Source: Promicromonospora sp. AC04 (GTDB lineage: Bacteria; Actinomycetota; Actinomycetes; Actinomycetales; Cellulomonadaceae). From it: DNA of 64,000 bases. Where the stretch lies: positions 62,001 to 126,000 of the forward strand of contig NZ_QBUG01000014.1 of the NCBI RefSeq assembly GCF_003058225.1, written 5' to 3'. The translations under genes were made by a program, and so were the position numbers. Below are positions 50,440-58,993 of this stretch, one piece after another; the first letter of the stretch is position 1; every line of letters starts with the position of its first letter. The notes beneath the pieces were generated by a model that was not told the DNA's origin, made no database searches, and saw only the letters and a program-made list of their open reading frames with translations.

Positions 50440-51567
50440 TCAGCGGAGGGCACGGGCGATTGCCTGGGCCAGGTCCGTCCAGAGGTCCTCCACGTCCTCC
50501 AGGCCCACCGAGAGGCGCACCAGGTCCGGCGAGATCCCCGCCTCCTTGCGGGCCACCTCGTCCATGATCCGGTGGGTAAGGGACGCGGGGTGCTGGATCA
50601 GGCTGTCCACGCTGCCCAGGCTCACGGCCGGGGTGATCAGCCGCACGGCGGAGACCAGGGCCACCGGGTCCACATCGGTCTCGAACGAGACCATCGCCCC
50701 GCCCAGGCGCGGGTAGTGCACCAGGGTCACCCGGGGATGCTCCGCGAGCCGGCGCGCCAGCTCCGCCGCCGTGGCCGACGCCGCACGCACCCGCACCGGC
50801 AGCGTCGCCAGGCCGCGGTGCAGCTCGTAGCCCGCGATCGGGTGCAGCATGCCGCCGGTCACGAACCGGACCTGCCGCAGCGACCGGGCGAGCTCTTCGC
50901 TGCAGGCGACGACGCCGCCCATCACGTCGCCGTGCCCGCCCAGGTACTTCGTGGCGCTGTGCAGCACCAGCGCGGCGCCCAGCGTCAGCGGCCGCTGCAG
51001 CACGGGCGTGGCGAACGTGTTGTCCACCAGCAGGGGCACCGGGGCGCAGGCATCGGCCAGCGCGCGCAGGTCCACCTCGTCCAGCGTGGGGTTCGCCGGG
51101 CTCTCGACGACCACCAGTCCGGTTCGGTCAGTGATGGCCGACGCCGCTTCGTCGGGCGACGCCCACGTCACCGAGGTGCCGAGCAGGCCGGAGCCGAACA
51201 GGTGGTCCGTGGTGCCGTACAGCGGTCGCACGCCGACGACGTGCGGCTTCCCCGCCGCGACCTGCGCCAGCAGGCACGCCGAGAGCGCGGCCATGCCGCT
51301 CGCGAACGCGACAGCGGCCTCCGCCCCCTCGAGCTCGGCGAGGGCGTGCTCGAAGCGGCGCACCGTCGGGTTGGCGACGCGGCCGTACACGGGCGGGCCG
51401 CCGTCGTCGTGCCCCGCGGCGAACTCGTCCAGGCGATCGGCCTCGGCGATCACGTCGTGCGAGGGGTAGGTGGTGGACAGGTCGATCGGCGGGGCGTGTA
51501 GCCCCAGGGCGGCCAGGTCGTCCTTGCCCGCGTGGACCGCGCGCGTGGTCCAGGAGTGCATGCTCAT
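50440..51567 (-). CDS. Cys/Met metabolism PLP-dependent enzyme (gamma-lyase/gamma-synthase type)
   Basis: 375 residues. The fold-type I signatures are complete: YGRVANPTVRRFEHALAELEG, ASGMAAL, PLYGTTDHLF, VVESPANPTL, LLVDNTFATPVLQRPL and SATKYLGGHGD, whose Lys binds PLP. Could be methionine gamma-lyase, cystathionine gamma-lyase or gamma-synthase; sequence alone does not separate them. Divergence from an Lrp-type regulator resembles the mdeA-mdeR arrangement of methionine gamma-lyase in Pseudomonas, favouring a degradative role. No strong ribosome site before either ATG (51567, 51561). Confidence 0.9.
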   Translation of the reverse strand: MSMHSWTTRAVHAGKDDLAALGLHAPPIDLSTTYPSHDVIAEADRLDEFAAGHDDGGPPVYGRVANPTVRRFEHALAELEGAEAAVAFASGMAALSACLLAQVAAGKPHVVGVRPLYGTTDHLFGSGLLGTSVTWASPDEAASAITDRTGLVVVESPANPTLDEVDLRALADACAPVPLLVDNTFATPVLQRPLTLGAALVLHSATKYLGGHGDVMGGVVACSEELARSLRQVRFVTGGMLHPIAGYELHRGLATLPVRVRAASATAAELARRLAEHPRVTLVHYPRLGGAMVSFETDVDPVALVSAVRLITPAVSLGSVDSLIQHPASLTHRIMDEVARKEAGISPDLVRLSVGLEDVEDLWTDLAQAIARALR

Positions 51568-51626
51568 GAGGGACTATCGGCACCCCCGGCCGCCGACGCC
51601 GGTCGGGCGTGCTAGAAATTCGGTCC

Positions 51627-52097
51627 ATGGCCCAGAACGTGATCCTGGATTCGGTGGACCGTGCCCTCCTGGACGAGCTGCAGAAGGACGGGCGCCTCGC
51701 CAACAAGGTGCTCGCGCAGCGGATCGGCGTCGCGCCGTCGACCTGCCTGGCCCGCACCCAGCGGCTGCAGAACGCCGGGGTGATCCGCGGGTACAGCGCC
51801 CAGGTGGACCCGGCCGCCGTCGGGCGCGGGCTGCAGGCCATGCTGATGGTGCGGCTCACCACGCACTCCCGGCCGCTGCTGGGGCCGTTCGTCGACTGGG
51901 TGCGCAAGCTTCCGCAGACGCGGGCCGTGCACCACGTCTCGGGTCCGGACGACTTCCTGGTCCACGTGGCCTGCGCCGATACCGACGAGCTGCAGCGCCT
52001 GGTCCTGGACCTCACGGCCCGCGGAGAGGTGGGCCGCGTGCAGACCGACCTGGTGTTCTCCTCCTGGACCTGCGGCCCGGTCACCCCGGCGGGATGA
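51627..52097 (+). CDS. Lrp/AsnC family transcriptional regulator
   Basis: 156 residues. LDSVDRALLDELQKDGRLANKVLAQRIGVAPSTCLARTQRLQNAGVIRGYSAQVD is the N-terminal HTH, and VHHVSGPDDFLVHVACADTDELQRLVLD the RAM effector domain. Divergent from the PLP gamma-lyase gene with 59 bp between, so it likely controls it in response to an amino acid. The stop codon begins the left arm of a long inverted repeat. Confidence 0.93.
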   Translation: MAQNVILDSVDRALLDELQKDGRLANKVLAQRIGVAPSTCLARTQRLQNAGVIRGYSAQVDPAAVGRGLQAMLMVRLTTHSRPLLGPFVDWVRKLPQTRAVHHVSGPDDFLVHVACADTDELQRLVLDLTARGEVGRVQTDLVFSSWTCGPVTPAG

Positions 52098-52218
52098 CCG
52101 GACCGCGGGCTGGGCTCCGGACCGCAGGCCCGGACCGCAGGCCCGGACCGGTGGGCCCGGACCGGTGGGCCCGGACCGGTGGGCCCGGACCGGTGGGACC
52201 GGGCCTGCGGTCCGGTCA
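52095..52218. repeat. Inverted repeat with internal 14-bp tandem units between convergent genes
   Basis: TGACCGGACCGCGGGC (52095-52110) pairs with 52203-52218 (one G-U). Between them GGACCGCAGGCCC repeats about twice and GGTGGGCCCGGACC about four times; GGGCCC cores are self-complementary, so many stem structures are possible. The outer arms include the stop codons of both convergent genes. Bidirectional termination is likely. Confidence 0.8.
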
Positions 52219-53439
52219 GAGGGCCTGTGCCAACAGGTCGGCGAACAGGGCGTCGGGGTCGACGTCCAGGCCACGGGCCGTGAACCAGGCGCACACGGTG
52301 CGGCAGTCCCGCAGCAGCACGTCGCTCGCGAACGGGTTCGCCACGAGGTCCACGACCTGCGGCAGGTCGATGATGACCAGCCGCTCGCCGTCGGCCAGGA
52401 TGTTGTACGGCGACAGGTCGCCGTGCGCGAAACCGAGCCGAGCCAGCACCGACATGCCGTGCGTCAGCTGGTCCCAGTACGACTCGAGCAGGTCGTCCGA
52501 CGGGCGTACCCGGGTCAGCCGCGGCGCGGCGACCGCCTGGGTGCGGCCCTCGTCGTCGGTCACCTCGGTGCCCACGAACTCCATGAGCACCTCGGTGCCG
52601 TCGATCTGCACCGGGTAGGGCACCGGCGCGCCCGCCGACCAGGCGTCGCGCAGGGCGACGAACTCGGCGTCGGCCCACTGGGTGGCGGACACCGCGCGGC
52701 CCCACGCGGACTTGCGGTCCTCCATGGCGCGCTGGTCGCGCGTGCGCCGGACGCGACGGCCCTCGGTGTACTCGGTGCCGCGGTGGAACTGCCCGTGCTC
52801 CAGGCTGCGGTACCGCTTGGCGACCAGGAGGCAGCGCTCGGCCTCCTGGTCGGACGCGGAGCCGGACGCCGGGTCGGCGCCCGGCGGGACGGCACGCTCC
52901 ACGAGGAACGCATCCGCCTCCTTGCCGGTCTTGAGGATGCCGAGCTCGGTGTCGAACGCGGCGTCGCGGGTGACCAGCCAGTCGGGCAGGGGCTCGGGCC
53001 CGCGCTGGCCCTTGGCGACCGACCGCCAGGTGGACCAGCGCTGCCCTGGCCCGGGCTGGGCGGGGTCGACGCCGGGTGGGTTGGCGCCGGGTGGATTGGT
53101 GCCCGGCAGATTGGCGCCGAGCATGCCGGTGCTGCGCGAATCCAAGTCGGCCCCGGTGGTGTCCTGTTCGACGCCGTGCTGGTCGCCTTCGTACTCATCG
53201 GCGCGGTACTCACTGGCGTCGTACTCACTGGCGTCGTACTCACTGGCGTCGTACTCACCGGCGTCGGCCGGATCCGCCACGAGCGTGCTCGGGTGCGGGC
53301 CCTCCAGGTCCTCGCGGCTGATGCGGGCACGACCGGACGCGCGTCGCTCGGCGGCGCTCGGCCGGGTGTCGGACTGGTTGCCGTCCCCGCGTGCGGCGCG
53401 GATCAGGACGGACTTCGGTGCTTCGGGAAAACGAGGCAA
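52216..53439 (-). CDS. RIO1-type atypical serine kinase
   Basis: 407 residues. The first about 140 are acidic and low-complexity, including four DASEY-like repeats encoded by 15-bp units (53206-53265) and PPGAN-like repeats. The RIO domain follows: ILKTGKEADAFLVER (nucleotide loop), LLVAKRYRS (Lys), HGDLSPYNIL (339-348) and IIDLPQVVD (356-361). Bacterial RIO kinases have unknown substrates. The TTG start is supported by AAGGAG 8 nt upstream. A candidate 23-codon ORF lies just upstream. Confidence 0.88.
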   Translation of the reverse strand: MPRFPEAPKSVLIRAARGDGNQSDTRPSAAERRASGRARISREDLEGPHPSTLVADPADAGEYDASEYDASEYDASEYRADEYEGDQHGVEQDTTGADLDSRSTGMLGANLPGTNPPGANPPGVDPAQPGPGQRWSTWRSVAKGQRGPEPLPDWLVTRDAAFDTELGILKTGKEADAFLVERAVPPGADPASGSASDQEAERCLLVAKRYRSLEHGQFHRGTEYTEGRRVRRTRDQRAMEDRKSAWGRAVSATQWADAEFVALRDAWSAGAPVPYPVQIDGTEVLMEFVGTEVTDDEGRTQAVAAPRLTRVRPSDDLLESYWDQLTHGMSVLARLGFAHGDLSPYNILADGERLVIIDLPQVVDLVANPFASDVLLRDCRTVCAWFTARGLDVDPDALFADLLAQAL

Positions 53440-53452
53440 GACGGTGCTCCTT

Positions 53453-53466
53453 GATGCTGGAGCATC
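53453..53466. promoter_or_regulatory. Palindrome GATGCTGGAGCATC upstream of the RIO gene
   Basis: A perfect 6+2+6 palindrome between the small ORF and the RIO ribosome site. It could be an operator or a short hairpin. Confidence 0.35.
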
Positions 53467-53472
53467 GCCGGA

Positions 53473-53544
53473 TCAGTGCCGGGTGCTCCTGGTGACAGTG
53501 GCGTCTGCTGCCGCGAGGGCAGCCGCGCGAACGACGTTGTCCAT
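53473..53544 (-). CDS. Candidate 23-residue small protein upstream of the RIO kinase
   Basis: ATG at 53542-53544 with a full AGGAGG 6 nt upstream. The peptide starts MDNVVRAAALAAADAT and ends TRSTRH: Ala-rich helix, basic tail. It stops 33 bp before the RIO start on the same strand, so it may be co-transcribed as a leader or small partner. I do not recognise it. The case rests on the ribosome site. Confidence 0.45.
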   Translation of the reverse strand: MDNVVRAAALAAADATVTRSTRH

Positions 53545-53740
53545 GACCGCCTCCTAACCTGTCCGCACCGCACACGAACGCATCGTGCCGGAGCCGTCTT
53601 CCTACCTGGGCTGGCCGGCCATCGAGCGCCTCAAGGGTTGACCCGGTGACCGTGCGACGAGCATGCCACGCCCCTGCAGCGGACCGCACCTGTTTTTTCC
53701 GGTGACCGAATTGAGCGGCCGCCGATGCACATAGCTCGGC
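53545..53740. other. Intergenic, promoter region of the RIO gene
   Basis: About 200 bp with no supported gene before the hairpin repeat. A T6 tract at 53694-53699 and the AT-rich AATTGAG nearby may be promoter elements. The minus strand would carry the small-ORF/RIO promoter. Confidence 0.3.
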
Positions 53741-53843
53741 AGCGTCCTGTGAGGTCGGCAGTCGGCACCGAGGTCGGCTCAGGCCTGGACCGACCTCGGT
53801 GCCAACTGCCGACTCTGCTGTGCAAACTGCCGACCGCGTCGTG
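53741..53843. repeat. Hairpin repeat (family B, copy 2)
   Basis: Arms 53754-53777 and 53790-53813 (24 nt, one G-U) flank the loop CTCAGGCCTGGA. Conserved flanks are CCTGTGAG on the left and TCTGCTGTGCAAACTGCCGA on the right, shared with copy 3, so the full unit is about 100 bp. It lies just past the stop of the AbiEi-like gene. Confidence 0.9.
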
Positions 53844-53897
53844 AGTCGGAGCACCGTGACGGCGTCGGTGGGCTGTCCTTCGGCAGCGGTCCGGCCG

Positions 53898-54878
53898 TCA
53901 GGCCGGCGGCAGGAGCGGGTTGATCCGGGCCCTCTTCACGACATCCGGCGGCATGTGCGCGGTGAACCGGGCGAGCATCGACCGGATGTCGCCGCGGTCG
54001 GATGCGCTCGCACGCTCCACCGTGACACCGGCTCTCCGGATGGCTTCGGCGCGGTCCTTCTCGCCCATGTACTCCTGCGCGGGGTCGTGACCAGGGCGAA
54101 CGCCGTCGAGCCTGTACTTGACCAGCCCGTCGAACTCGATCCCGAGCGCCCACTGCTCATATCCGAGATCGGTGTGGAAGACCCCGCGCTCGGTCTGGAC
54201 CGCCATCTGAGTGCGCGGTCGGGGCAGCCCGGCACGCAGCAGCTCGTACCGCACCCAGGTCTCCCAGGCCGACTGGGAACCGCCGTCCGCCAGCTCGATC
54301 ACCAGCCGGGCCCGCCGGATACCGCGCAGGCCGGTTCGGGCGTCGAGCATCATGAGTAGATCGTCCCGCTCGGCGCCGAGCCGCAACGCGGAGTCGGCGA
54401 TCACGAGCGCCTCCAGCGGGTGGAACGTCAGCGCGCAGTCGACGACGGTGCGCGTGAGCGAGGTGACCGGTAGACCCTGGGCTGTGGTGATGTCCTCGGG
54501 CGGAAGCTTGCCTCGGTGTCGTGCGATGTCGTTCGCCGAGCGGGTCGAGGCGCGATAGTCCTGATACACGTGCGTGCTGTCCGGCACCGTCCAGACGAGG
54601 CACCCCAGCAGCAGCGCCGCCGTCGTATGGCTGAAGACCGGATCTGAGCGCAGCTGGGTGTGCAGCGCGCGTGCGCGTGCCAGCTCCTTGTTCCGCTTCT
54701 CGCGCGCCGCCGCCGACGGCCCGTCGACCCGGATCGCGTCGGTGGTGCAGTATGCGCCACGCCGGATCCGTACGAGGGTGCCCTGGCGACTTGCCAGGGC
54801 GAGCTGGTTCTTGTCGCGCTCACGTGCGAGGAGGACATCGGGAACTGACACGGTGGCCAAGGTTGATGTGGTGTTCAT
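53898..54878 (-). CDS. AbiEi-like protein with C-terminal restriction-endonuclease-like fold
   Basis: 326 residues. The N-terminal region (RDKNQLALASRQGTLVRIRRGAYC) matches the winged-helix of AbiEi-type antitoxins; SDPVFSHTTAALLLGCLVW and GLPVTSLTRTVVDCAL continue that family. The C-terminal part HTDLGYEQWALGIEFDG (D, then E-x-D) resembles the core of VSR/DUF559-like PD-(D/E)XK nucleases. Such solitary genes are common in actinobacteria; no AbiEii toxin partner is adjacent, so a working toxin-antitoxin pair is not supported. It lies between two same-orientation copies of the family-B repeat. Slightly lower GC than its neighbours. Confidence 0.75.
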   Translation of the reverse strand: MNTTSTLATVSVPDVLLARERDKNQLALASRQGTLVRIRRGAYCTTDAIRVDGPSAAAREKRNKELARARALHTQLRSDPVFSHTTAALLLGCLVWTVPDSTHVYQDYRASTRSANDIARHRGKLPPEDITTAQGLPVTSLTRTVVDCALTFHPLEALVIADSALRLGAERDDLLMMLDARTGLRGIRRARLVIELADGGSQSAWETWVRYELLRAGLPRPRTQMAVQTERGVFHTDLGYEQWALGIEFDGLVKYRLDGVRPGHDPAQEYMGEKDRAEAIRRAGVTVERASASDRGDIRSMLARFTAHMPPDVVKRARINPLLPPA

Positions 54879-55087
54879 GACCACGAGAGTGCCCGGCAGC
54901 ACGTAGGGGCGGTTCGGCGGGTAGCGCCGTCTGTGGACAGATGCATCCCAAGCGCACCTGTGGTCGCGCTCGAACGGTTGCGGCACCGTATGGAGAGGCC
55001 GCATCTACACCGACGAACTGCTGGGAGTGGCAGTGGCAACGCGTCGGCGTCGTGGTGAAGTCCAGCTACGCGGCTGCCGAGGTCGGC

Positions 55088-55183
55088 AGTTTCCTGTGAG
55101 GTCGGCAGTCGGCACCGAGGTCGGCTCAGGCCTGGACCGACCTCGGTGCCGACTGCCGACTCTGCTGTGCAAACTGCCGACCG
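55088..55183. repeat. Hairpin repeat (family B, copy 3), perfect 24-bp stem
   Basis: Arms 55101-55124 and 55137-55160 are perfectly complementary around loop CTCAGGCCTGGA. Same flanks and orientation as copy 2, which lies 1347 bp away across the AbiEi-like gene. The surrounding 54879-55298 gap (420 bp) holds no supported gene beyond this repeat. Confidence 0.92.
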
Positions 55184-55298
55184 TGTGGGCGCAGACCAGG
55201 AGGCCGCCGACCTCGGCAGTCATGCGCCGGCGTCAGCCCCAGGCCGCCGACGGCGTCAGCCGCTCGGGTCTGAAAGTGCCGACGCAGGCGCAGGCGCC

Positions 55299-57548
55299 TC
55301 AGCTGTTGTTGTTGCTGTCGCTCCAGGGGAGGGCGTCCTCGATCGACTGCCAGACCGAGTCCCGCACGTCCTCGGTGGTGTCCTGGACGCCCTGCTCGAG
55401 GTCGTCCTGGATCTGCTCCCGCTGCTGCTCGAAGGAGTCACGGGCGTTCTGCGTGACCTGCTGCGCGTAGCCGACCACGCCCTGCACGGCGATCACGATC
55501 ACCCACACCACGACGACCACCCAGAGCGGCCACGTACGCCCGCTGCGGCGCCTGCGCACCGCCGGCACGACGTTCACGACGGCGGAGGTCACGATGCCGA
55601 GCAGCGGGATCGACAGCTCCGCCATGCGCGGCGCCCACACCGGGTCGAGGCCGAGCATGGACACCGCGAGGTCGCCGAGCGCGGCGAACAGCGGCAGCTC
55701 GGCCGCGCTCGGCATCACGTCGAAGCCCGGGACCAGGCGCACCAGCTGGTAGACCGCGACGGCGAGCAGCACGCGCGGGATCCAGCCGACGATCGTCGCC
55801 ACGGCCCGCGCGCCCCCGTCGGAGTCGCGCCTCGTGGCCTCCCGCGTCTCGCGGGCCTCGCGGGCCTCCCGCTCGTCGCGGCGCGACACGGGCTCGGCCG
55901 ACGGCGCCGGCGGCTGCGCCGGGTCGCTGGGCCGGACCGGGGGACTCGGCTGCGTATCGGTCAGGGGCGCTGGCCGCTGCGCGGGGGCGGGCGCCGGACG
56001 CGCGGCAGCAGCCGCCGATCCCGGGCGGAACGACGGCGCGACCTGGGTGGCCTGCTGGTTGGTGGCGGGCGCCAGGCGCTGGGCCGGGCTGCTGGTCTGG
56101 CGCCGGGGCGCGGCCGTCGTCGGGCTGCCTGGCAGGGGCAGGCCGTGGCGCTGCCGGTAGGCGGCCCAGCCCTCGAACGTGTCCGCGTACCCCTCGGGCG
56201 TGAAGGCGGGCGCCCAGCGCATCGCGGCCCACAGGTAGTCCTTGATCTCCACGGGAGCGCGCCCGCCTGCCCGCTGCGGCCCGACGGCGGACAGGTACGT
56301 GGAGATGACCGCCTCGGCGGCGCCGTCGAACCCGTCGGCGTGCACCTGGTGCAGGCGGCCCATGAGCTGCTGGTCGTAGACCAGGTTGGTGATGGGCTCG
56401 CCCTGCTGCACCGGGTTGTTCGCGAGCACGCTGGTGGGCGCGACGGCGGACGGCGCCCCGCTGCCCGTGAGCACCTCGGTGACGAGGCCGCGCTCGACCA
56501 TGGTGACCCCGGCGGCGGCGAGCAGCGCGGGATCGAGCCCGGCGCTGTCGCCGGCGAGCTGGGCCACGGTGCGCGACAGGTTGTGCAGCGGCGGGCGGTC
56601 CTCGGGCCGGTGCCGCGTCATGGCCAGGATCAGGGGCAGCAGCCGCTGGTCGACCGGCCCGACGTCGGCCGCCGTCAGGTCGCGGCCCGCGAAGTTGAGG
56701 TCGTTGGGCAGCTCGCCGGTGGCGAGGAAGATCAGCAGGAGGCCCAGGCTGTACACGTCGGAGCGGGCGTGCGGCTTGCGCACGAACAGCTCGGGCGCCA
56801 TGTACGAGATGGTGCCCGCCGCGTGCGTCGAGGTGCTGGTGCCGTGCCCCTTGGCGATGCCGAGGTCGATGAGCACGTACCGGTCGGGCGCGGCGATGAT
56901 GTTGGCCGGCTTCACGTCCCGGTGCAGGAAGTGCTCCTCCTGGAGCACGGCGAGGGCGTCGAGCACGTCGTCGGCCACGCGCAGCACGTCGTGCAGCGGC
57001 ATCGGCCCGCCAGAGGCCAAGCGCTGGGAGAGGGTGGGACCCGGCACGAGCTCCATGGCGAACCAGGGCGTCGGCCCCTCCAGGTCGGCAGCGAGGAGCT
57101 GCGGGAACCCGCGCCCGGCGAGCCGCTGCAGCAGAGCGGCCTCGCCGGCGAACCGGTCCAGGGTGCCCGGCTCATGGTTGGTCAGGACCTTGAGCGCGAC
57201 CTCGCCGCCCTGGCCCGTCGCGCGATACACGTGGGCGAACCCGCCGTGGCCGAGCGACTCGCCCAGCTGGAACGGGCCGAGGACCTCGCCCGTGGCGGGG
57301 ATGCGCGGCGCGGTCGAGCCCCCGTTGCCCGCGTGCCCGACGGCGCCCCCGTGCCCAGCGGCGCCCGCCTGCCCAGCGACCCCCGTTTGTCCGGACGGCC
57401 CGGCGGGCGCCACCACCCTCGTCGGCGCGGTGGGCGGCACCACCCGCGTGGGTGCGGGCGGGGGCGGCACGAAGGCGGTCTGGTCGCCACCCCGGGCCGG
57501 CTGTCCGGCAGGGCGTGCGGCCGTCGTGCGGGTGGTCTCGTCGGACAA
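55299..57548 (-). CDS. Membrane-anchored serine/threonine protein kinase (kinase 2)
   Basis: 749 residues. Kinase domain: LGHGGFAHVY (99-108), Lys120, HRDVKPAN (209-216), DLG (228-230), MAPELF. Then VYDQQLMGRLHQVHADGFDGAAEAV and EIKDYLWAAMRW, the domain shared with kinase 1. A Pro/Ala linker with an EAREARETREA charged stretch leads to [26 protein letters not shown], about four membrane segments, and a charged coiled tail ending EDALP plus eight residues. This C-terminal third is homologous to the adjacent kinase-less protein at 57651-58826. Membrane signalling role inferred; substrates may include the neighbouring EspI-like ATPase. Confidence 0.9.
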   Translation of the reverse strand: MSDETTRTTAARPAGQPARGGDQTAFVPPPPAPTRVVPPTAPTRVVAPAGPSGQTGVAGQAGAAGHGGAVGHAGNGGSTAPRIPATGEVLGPFQLGESLGHGGFAHVYRATGQGGEVALKVLTNHEPGTLDRFAGEAALLQRLAGRGFPQLLAADLEGPTPWFAMELVPGPTLSQRLASGGPMPLHDVLRVADDVLDALAVLQEEHFLHRDVKPANIIAAPDRYVLIDLGIAKGHGTSTSTHAAGTISYMAPELFVRKPHARSDVYSLGLLLIFLATGELPNDLNFAGRDLTAADVGPVDQRLLPLILAMTRHRPEDRPPLHNLSRTVAQLAGDSAGLDPALLAAAGVTMVERGLVTEVLTGSGAPSAVAPTSVLANNPVQQGEPITNLVYDQQLMGRLHQVHADGFDGAAEAVISTYLSAVGPQRAGGRAPVEIKDYLWAAMRWAPAFTPEGYADTFEGWAAYRQRHGLPLPGSPTTAAPRRQTSSPAQRLAPATNQQATQVAPSFRPGSAAAAARPAPAPAQRPAPLTDTQPSPPVRPSDPAQPPAPSAEPVSRRDEREAREARETREATRRDSDGGARAVATIVGWIPRVLLAVAVYQLVRLVPGFDVMPSAAELPLFAALGDLAVSMLGLDPVWAPRMAELSIPLLGIVTSAVVNVVPAVRRRRSGRTWPLWVVVVVWVIVIAVQGVVGYAQQVTQNARDSFEQQREQIQDDLEQGVQDTTEDVRDSVWQSIEDALPWSDSNNNS

Positions 57549-57650
57549 GAAAAGGACTCCTCAGCAGCGCACCGGAACAACCGGTCGGACCGGAGAAACG
57601 CTATCAGCGTCCCCCCACGCATGCGGGCAAAGTCCCCGAGCTGTGACCTG

Positions 57651-58826
57651 TTATCCGTTGCCGCCGGGCAGGGCGTCCTCGAGCTGGTCGGTGATGCCCT
57701 GCTCGACGCTCTCGGTCGCGTCCTGCTTGGCGTCCTCGACGCCCTGCTCGACCTCGTTCTGGACGGATTCCTTGGCGTCCTGCTTGGCGTCCTCGATGCT
57801 CTGGTCCACCGAGTCCTGGACGTCCTGCTTCACGTTCTCCGTGGCTTCCTGGGCGTAGCCGATGATGCCGCCGACGGCGAACACGACGATCCACGCGACG
57901 ATCGCCAGCGCGTAGGGCCAGATGGCCAGCGACGTGTTCAGCGACCGGATCGTGTTGAACAGGCCCGCGAGCGCGATGCCGAGCACCGGGATGGTCACGT
58001 TGGCCGCCTGGTCGGACCACTCGGGGTTGAGGTTGAGCATGCCGAGCACGCCGTCGCCGATCCCGCGGAACAGCGGGAACTGCGAGACGTCGGGCATGAC
58101 GTCGAACCCGGGGACCAGCCGGACCAGCTGGTAGACGCTCAGCACGAGCAGGATCCGCGGGATCCAGGCCAGGACGGCGCCCGCCACCGAGCCGCCCCCG
58201 CTCGAGTCGTCGTCCCGGTCGCGGTCGCGGCGCGGCGGCAGCGGCGTCTGCGGGCCGTAGCCCTGGTCGAAGGGGGAGGGCTGGCCCGGCTGCTGGCCGG
58301 GCTGGCCGTAGCCGGGCTGCTGCCCCTGGCCGTAACCCTGCTGGCCGTAACCCTGCTGCCCGTAGCCCTGCTGTCCGGGCTGTCCGTAACCGGGCTGCTG
58401 GCCGTAGCCCTGCTGGCCCGGCTGTGCGTAACCCGGCTGACCCTGCCCGTAGCCGGGCGCCTGTGCCTGCGTGGGCTGCTCGGTCTCGTACGGCCGGAAC
58501 GGCCGCGCGGGCGGCGGCGTCGCGCTCCGGTAGTCGCGCTGCGGCTGCGCCATCCCCGCCGGGGGCATGGGGGGCATCATCTGGGTCTGTTCGTCGCCGG
58601 CGGAGCCTCCCCGGGGCGGCATCACCTGGGTCTGTTCGTCGACGGCCGAGCCTCCCTGGTACTCGGGAGACCACTGGCTGGCGGCCTGGCCCGCCTGGAT
58701 CGCATCCATCCGCTGCGTCGCGGCATACGATGACGGGGCGCCGGGCTGTCCCGGACGAGAGGGTGGGCGCCGGATCTGCGTAGGGTCGTCCGCCGGAGGA
58801 ATACGGCGGGTGGGCTCGTCGGACAC
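57651..58826 (-). CDS. Kinase-less membrane paralogue with Gly/Tyr/Gln-rich region
   Basis: 391 residues. The start [16 protein letters not shown] resembles kinase 2's N-terminus (SDETTR). Residues about 140-240 are a GYGQQ-type repeat encoded by about 18-bp DNA repeats (58300-58440). Then [25 protein letters not shown] begins a membrane block nearly identical in order to the C-terminus of kinase 2, followed by a QDxxES-type amphipathic tail ending EDALPGGNG. Thus it is the kinase's membrane module with the catalytic domain replaced by a low-complexity segment. GTG 58826 has GAGGAG upstream. Divergent from the EspI-like gene. Function unknown; hetero-oligomer with kinase 2 is inference. Confidence 0.85.
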   Translation of the reverse strand: MSDEPTRRIPPADDPTQIRRPPSRPGQPGAPSSYAATQRMDAIQAGQAASQWSPEYQGGSAVDEQTQVMPPRGGSAGDEQTQMMPPMPPAGMAQPQRDYRSATPPPARPFRPYETEQPTQAQAPGYGQGQPGYAQPGQQGYGQQPGYGQPGQQGYGQQGYGQQGYGQGQQPGYGQPGQQPGQPSPFDQGYGPQTPLPPRRDRDRDDDSSGGGSVAGAVLAWIPRILLVLSVYQLVRLVPGFDVMPDVSQFPLFRGIGDGVLGMLNLNPEWSDQAANVTIPVLGIALAGLFNTIRSLNTSLAIWPYALAIVAWIVVFAVGGIIGYAQEATENVKQDVQDSVDQSIEDAKQDAKESVQNEVEQGVEDAKQDATESVEQGITDQLEDALPGGNG

Positions 58827-58993
58827 GCGAAAGGCTCCTCGGTTGTGGTCCCGGTTTCGACACCTGTTTGCGCGAGAACCTACCAGGTGGGGTGAATGCC
58901 CCGTTGGGGTGGCCAGGCGGCCGATCATGTCCGACCCTTGCTTCGGGGGCGAACCACGCAATGCCGCCTGCCCAGGAACTTCGGAGGAAACGT

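Noticed and set aside
52139-52200. Possible CRISPR or origin iterons (GGTGGGCCCGGACC units)
   Set aside because: No spacers, no cas or replication genes, and the units lie inside a terminator-like inverted repeat between convergent genes.
53898-54878. Type IV toxin-antitoxin system (AbiE)
   Set aside because: Only the AbiEi-like protein is present; no AbiEii nucleotidyltransferase toxin flanks it on either side.
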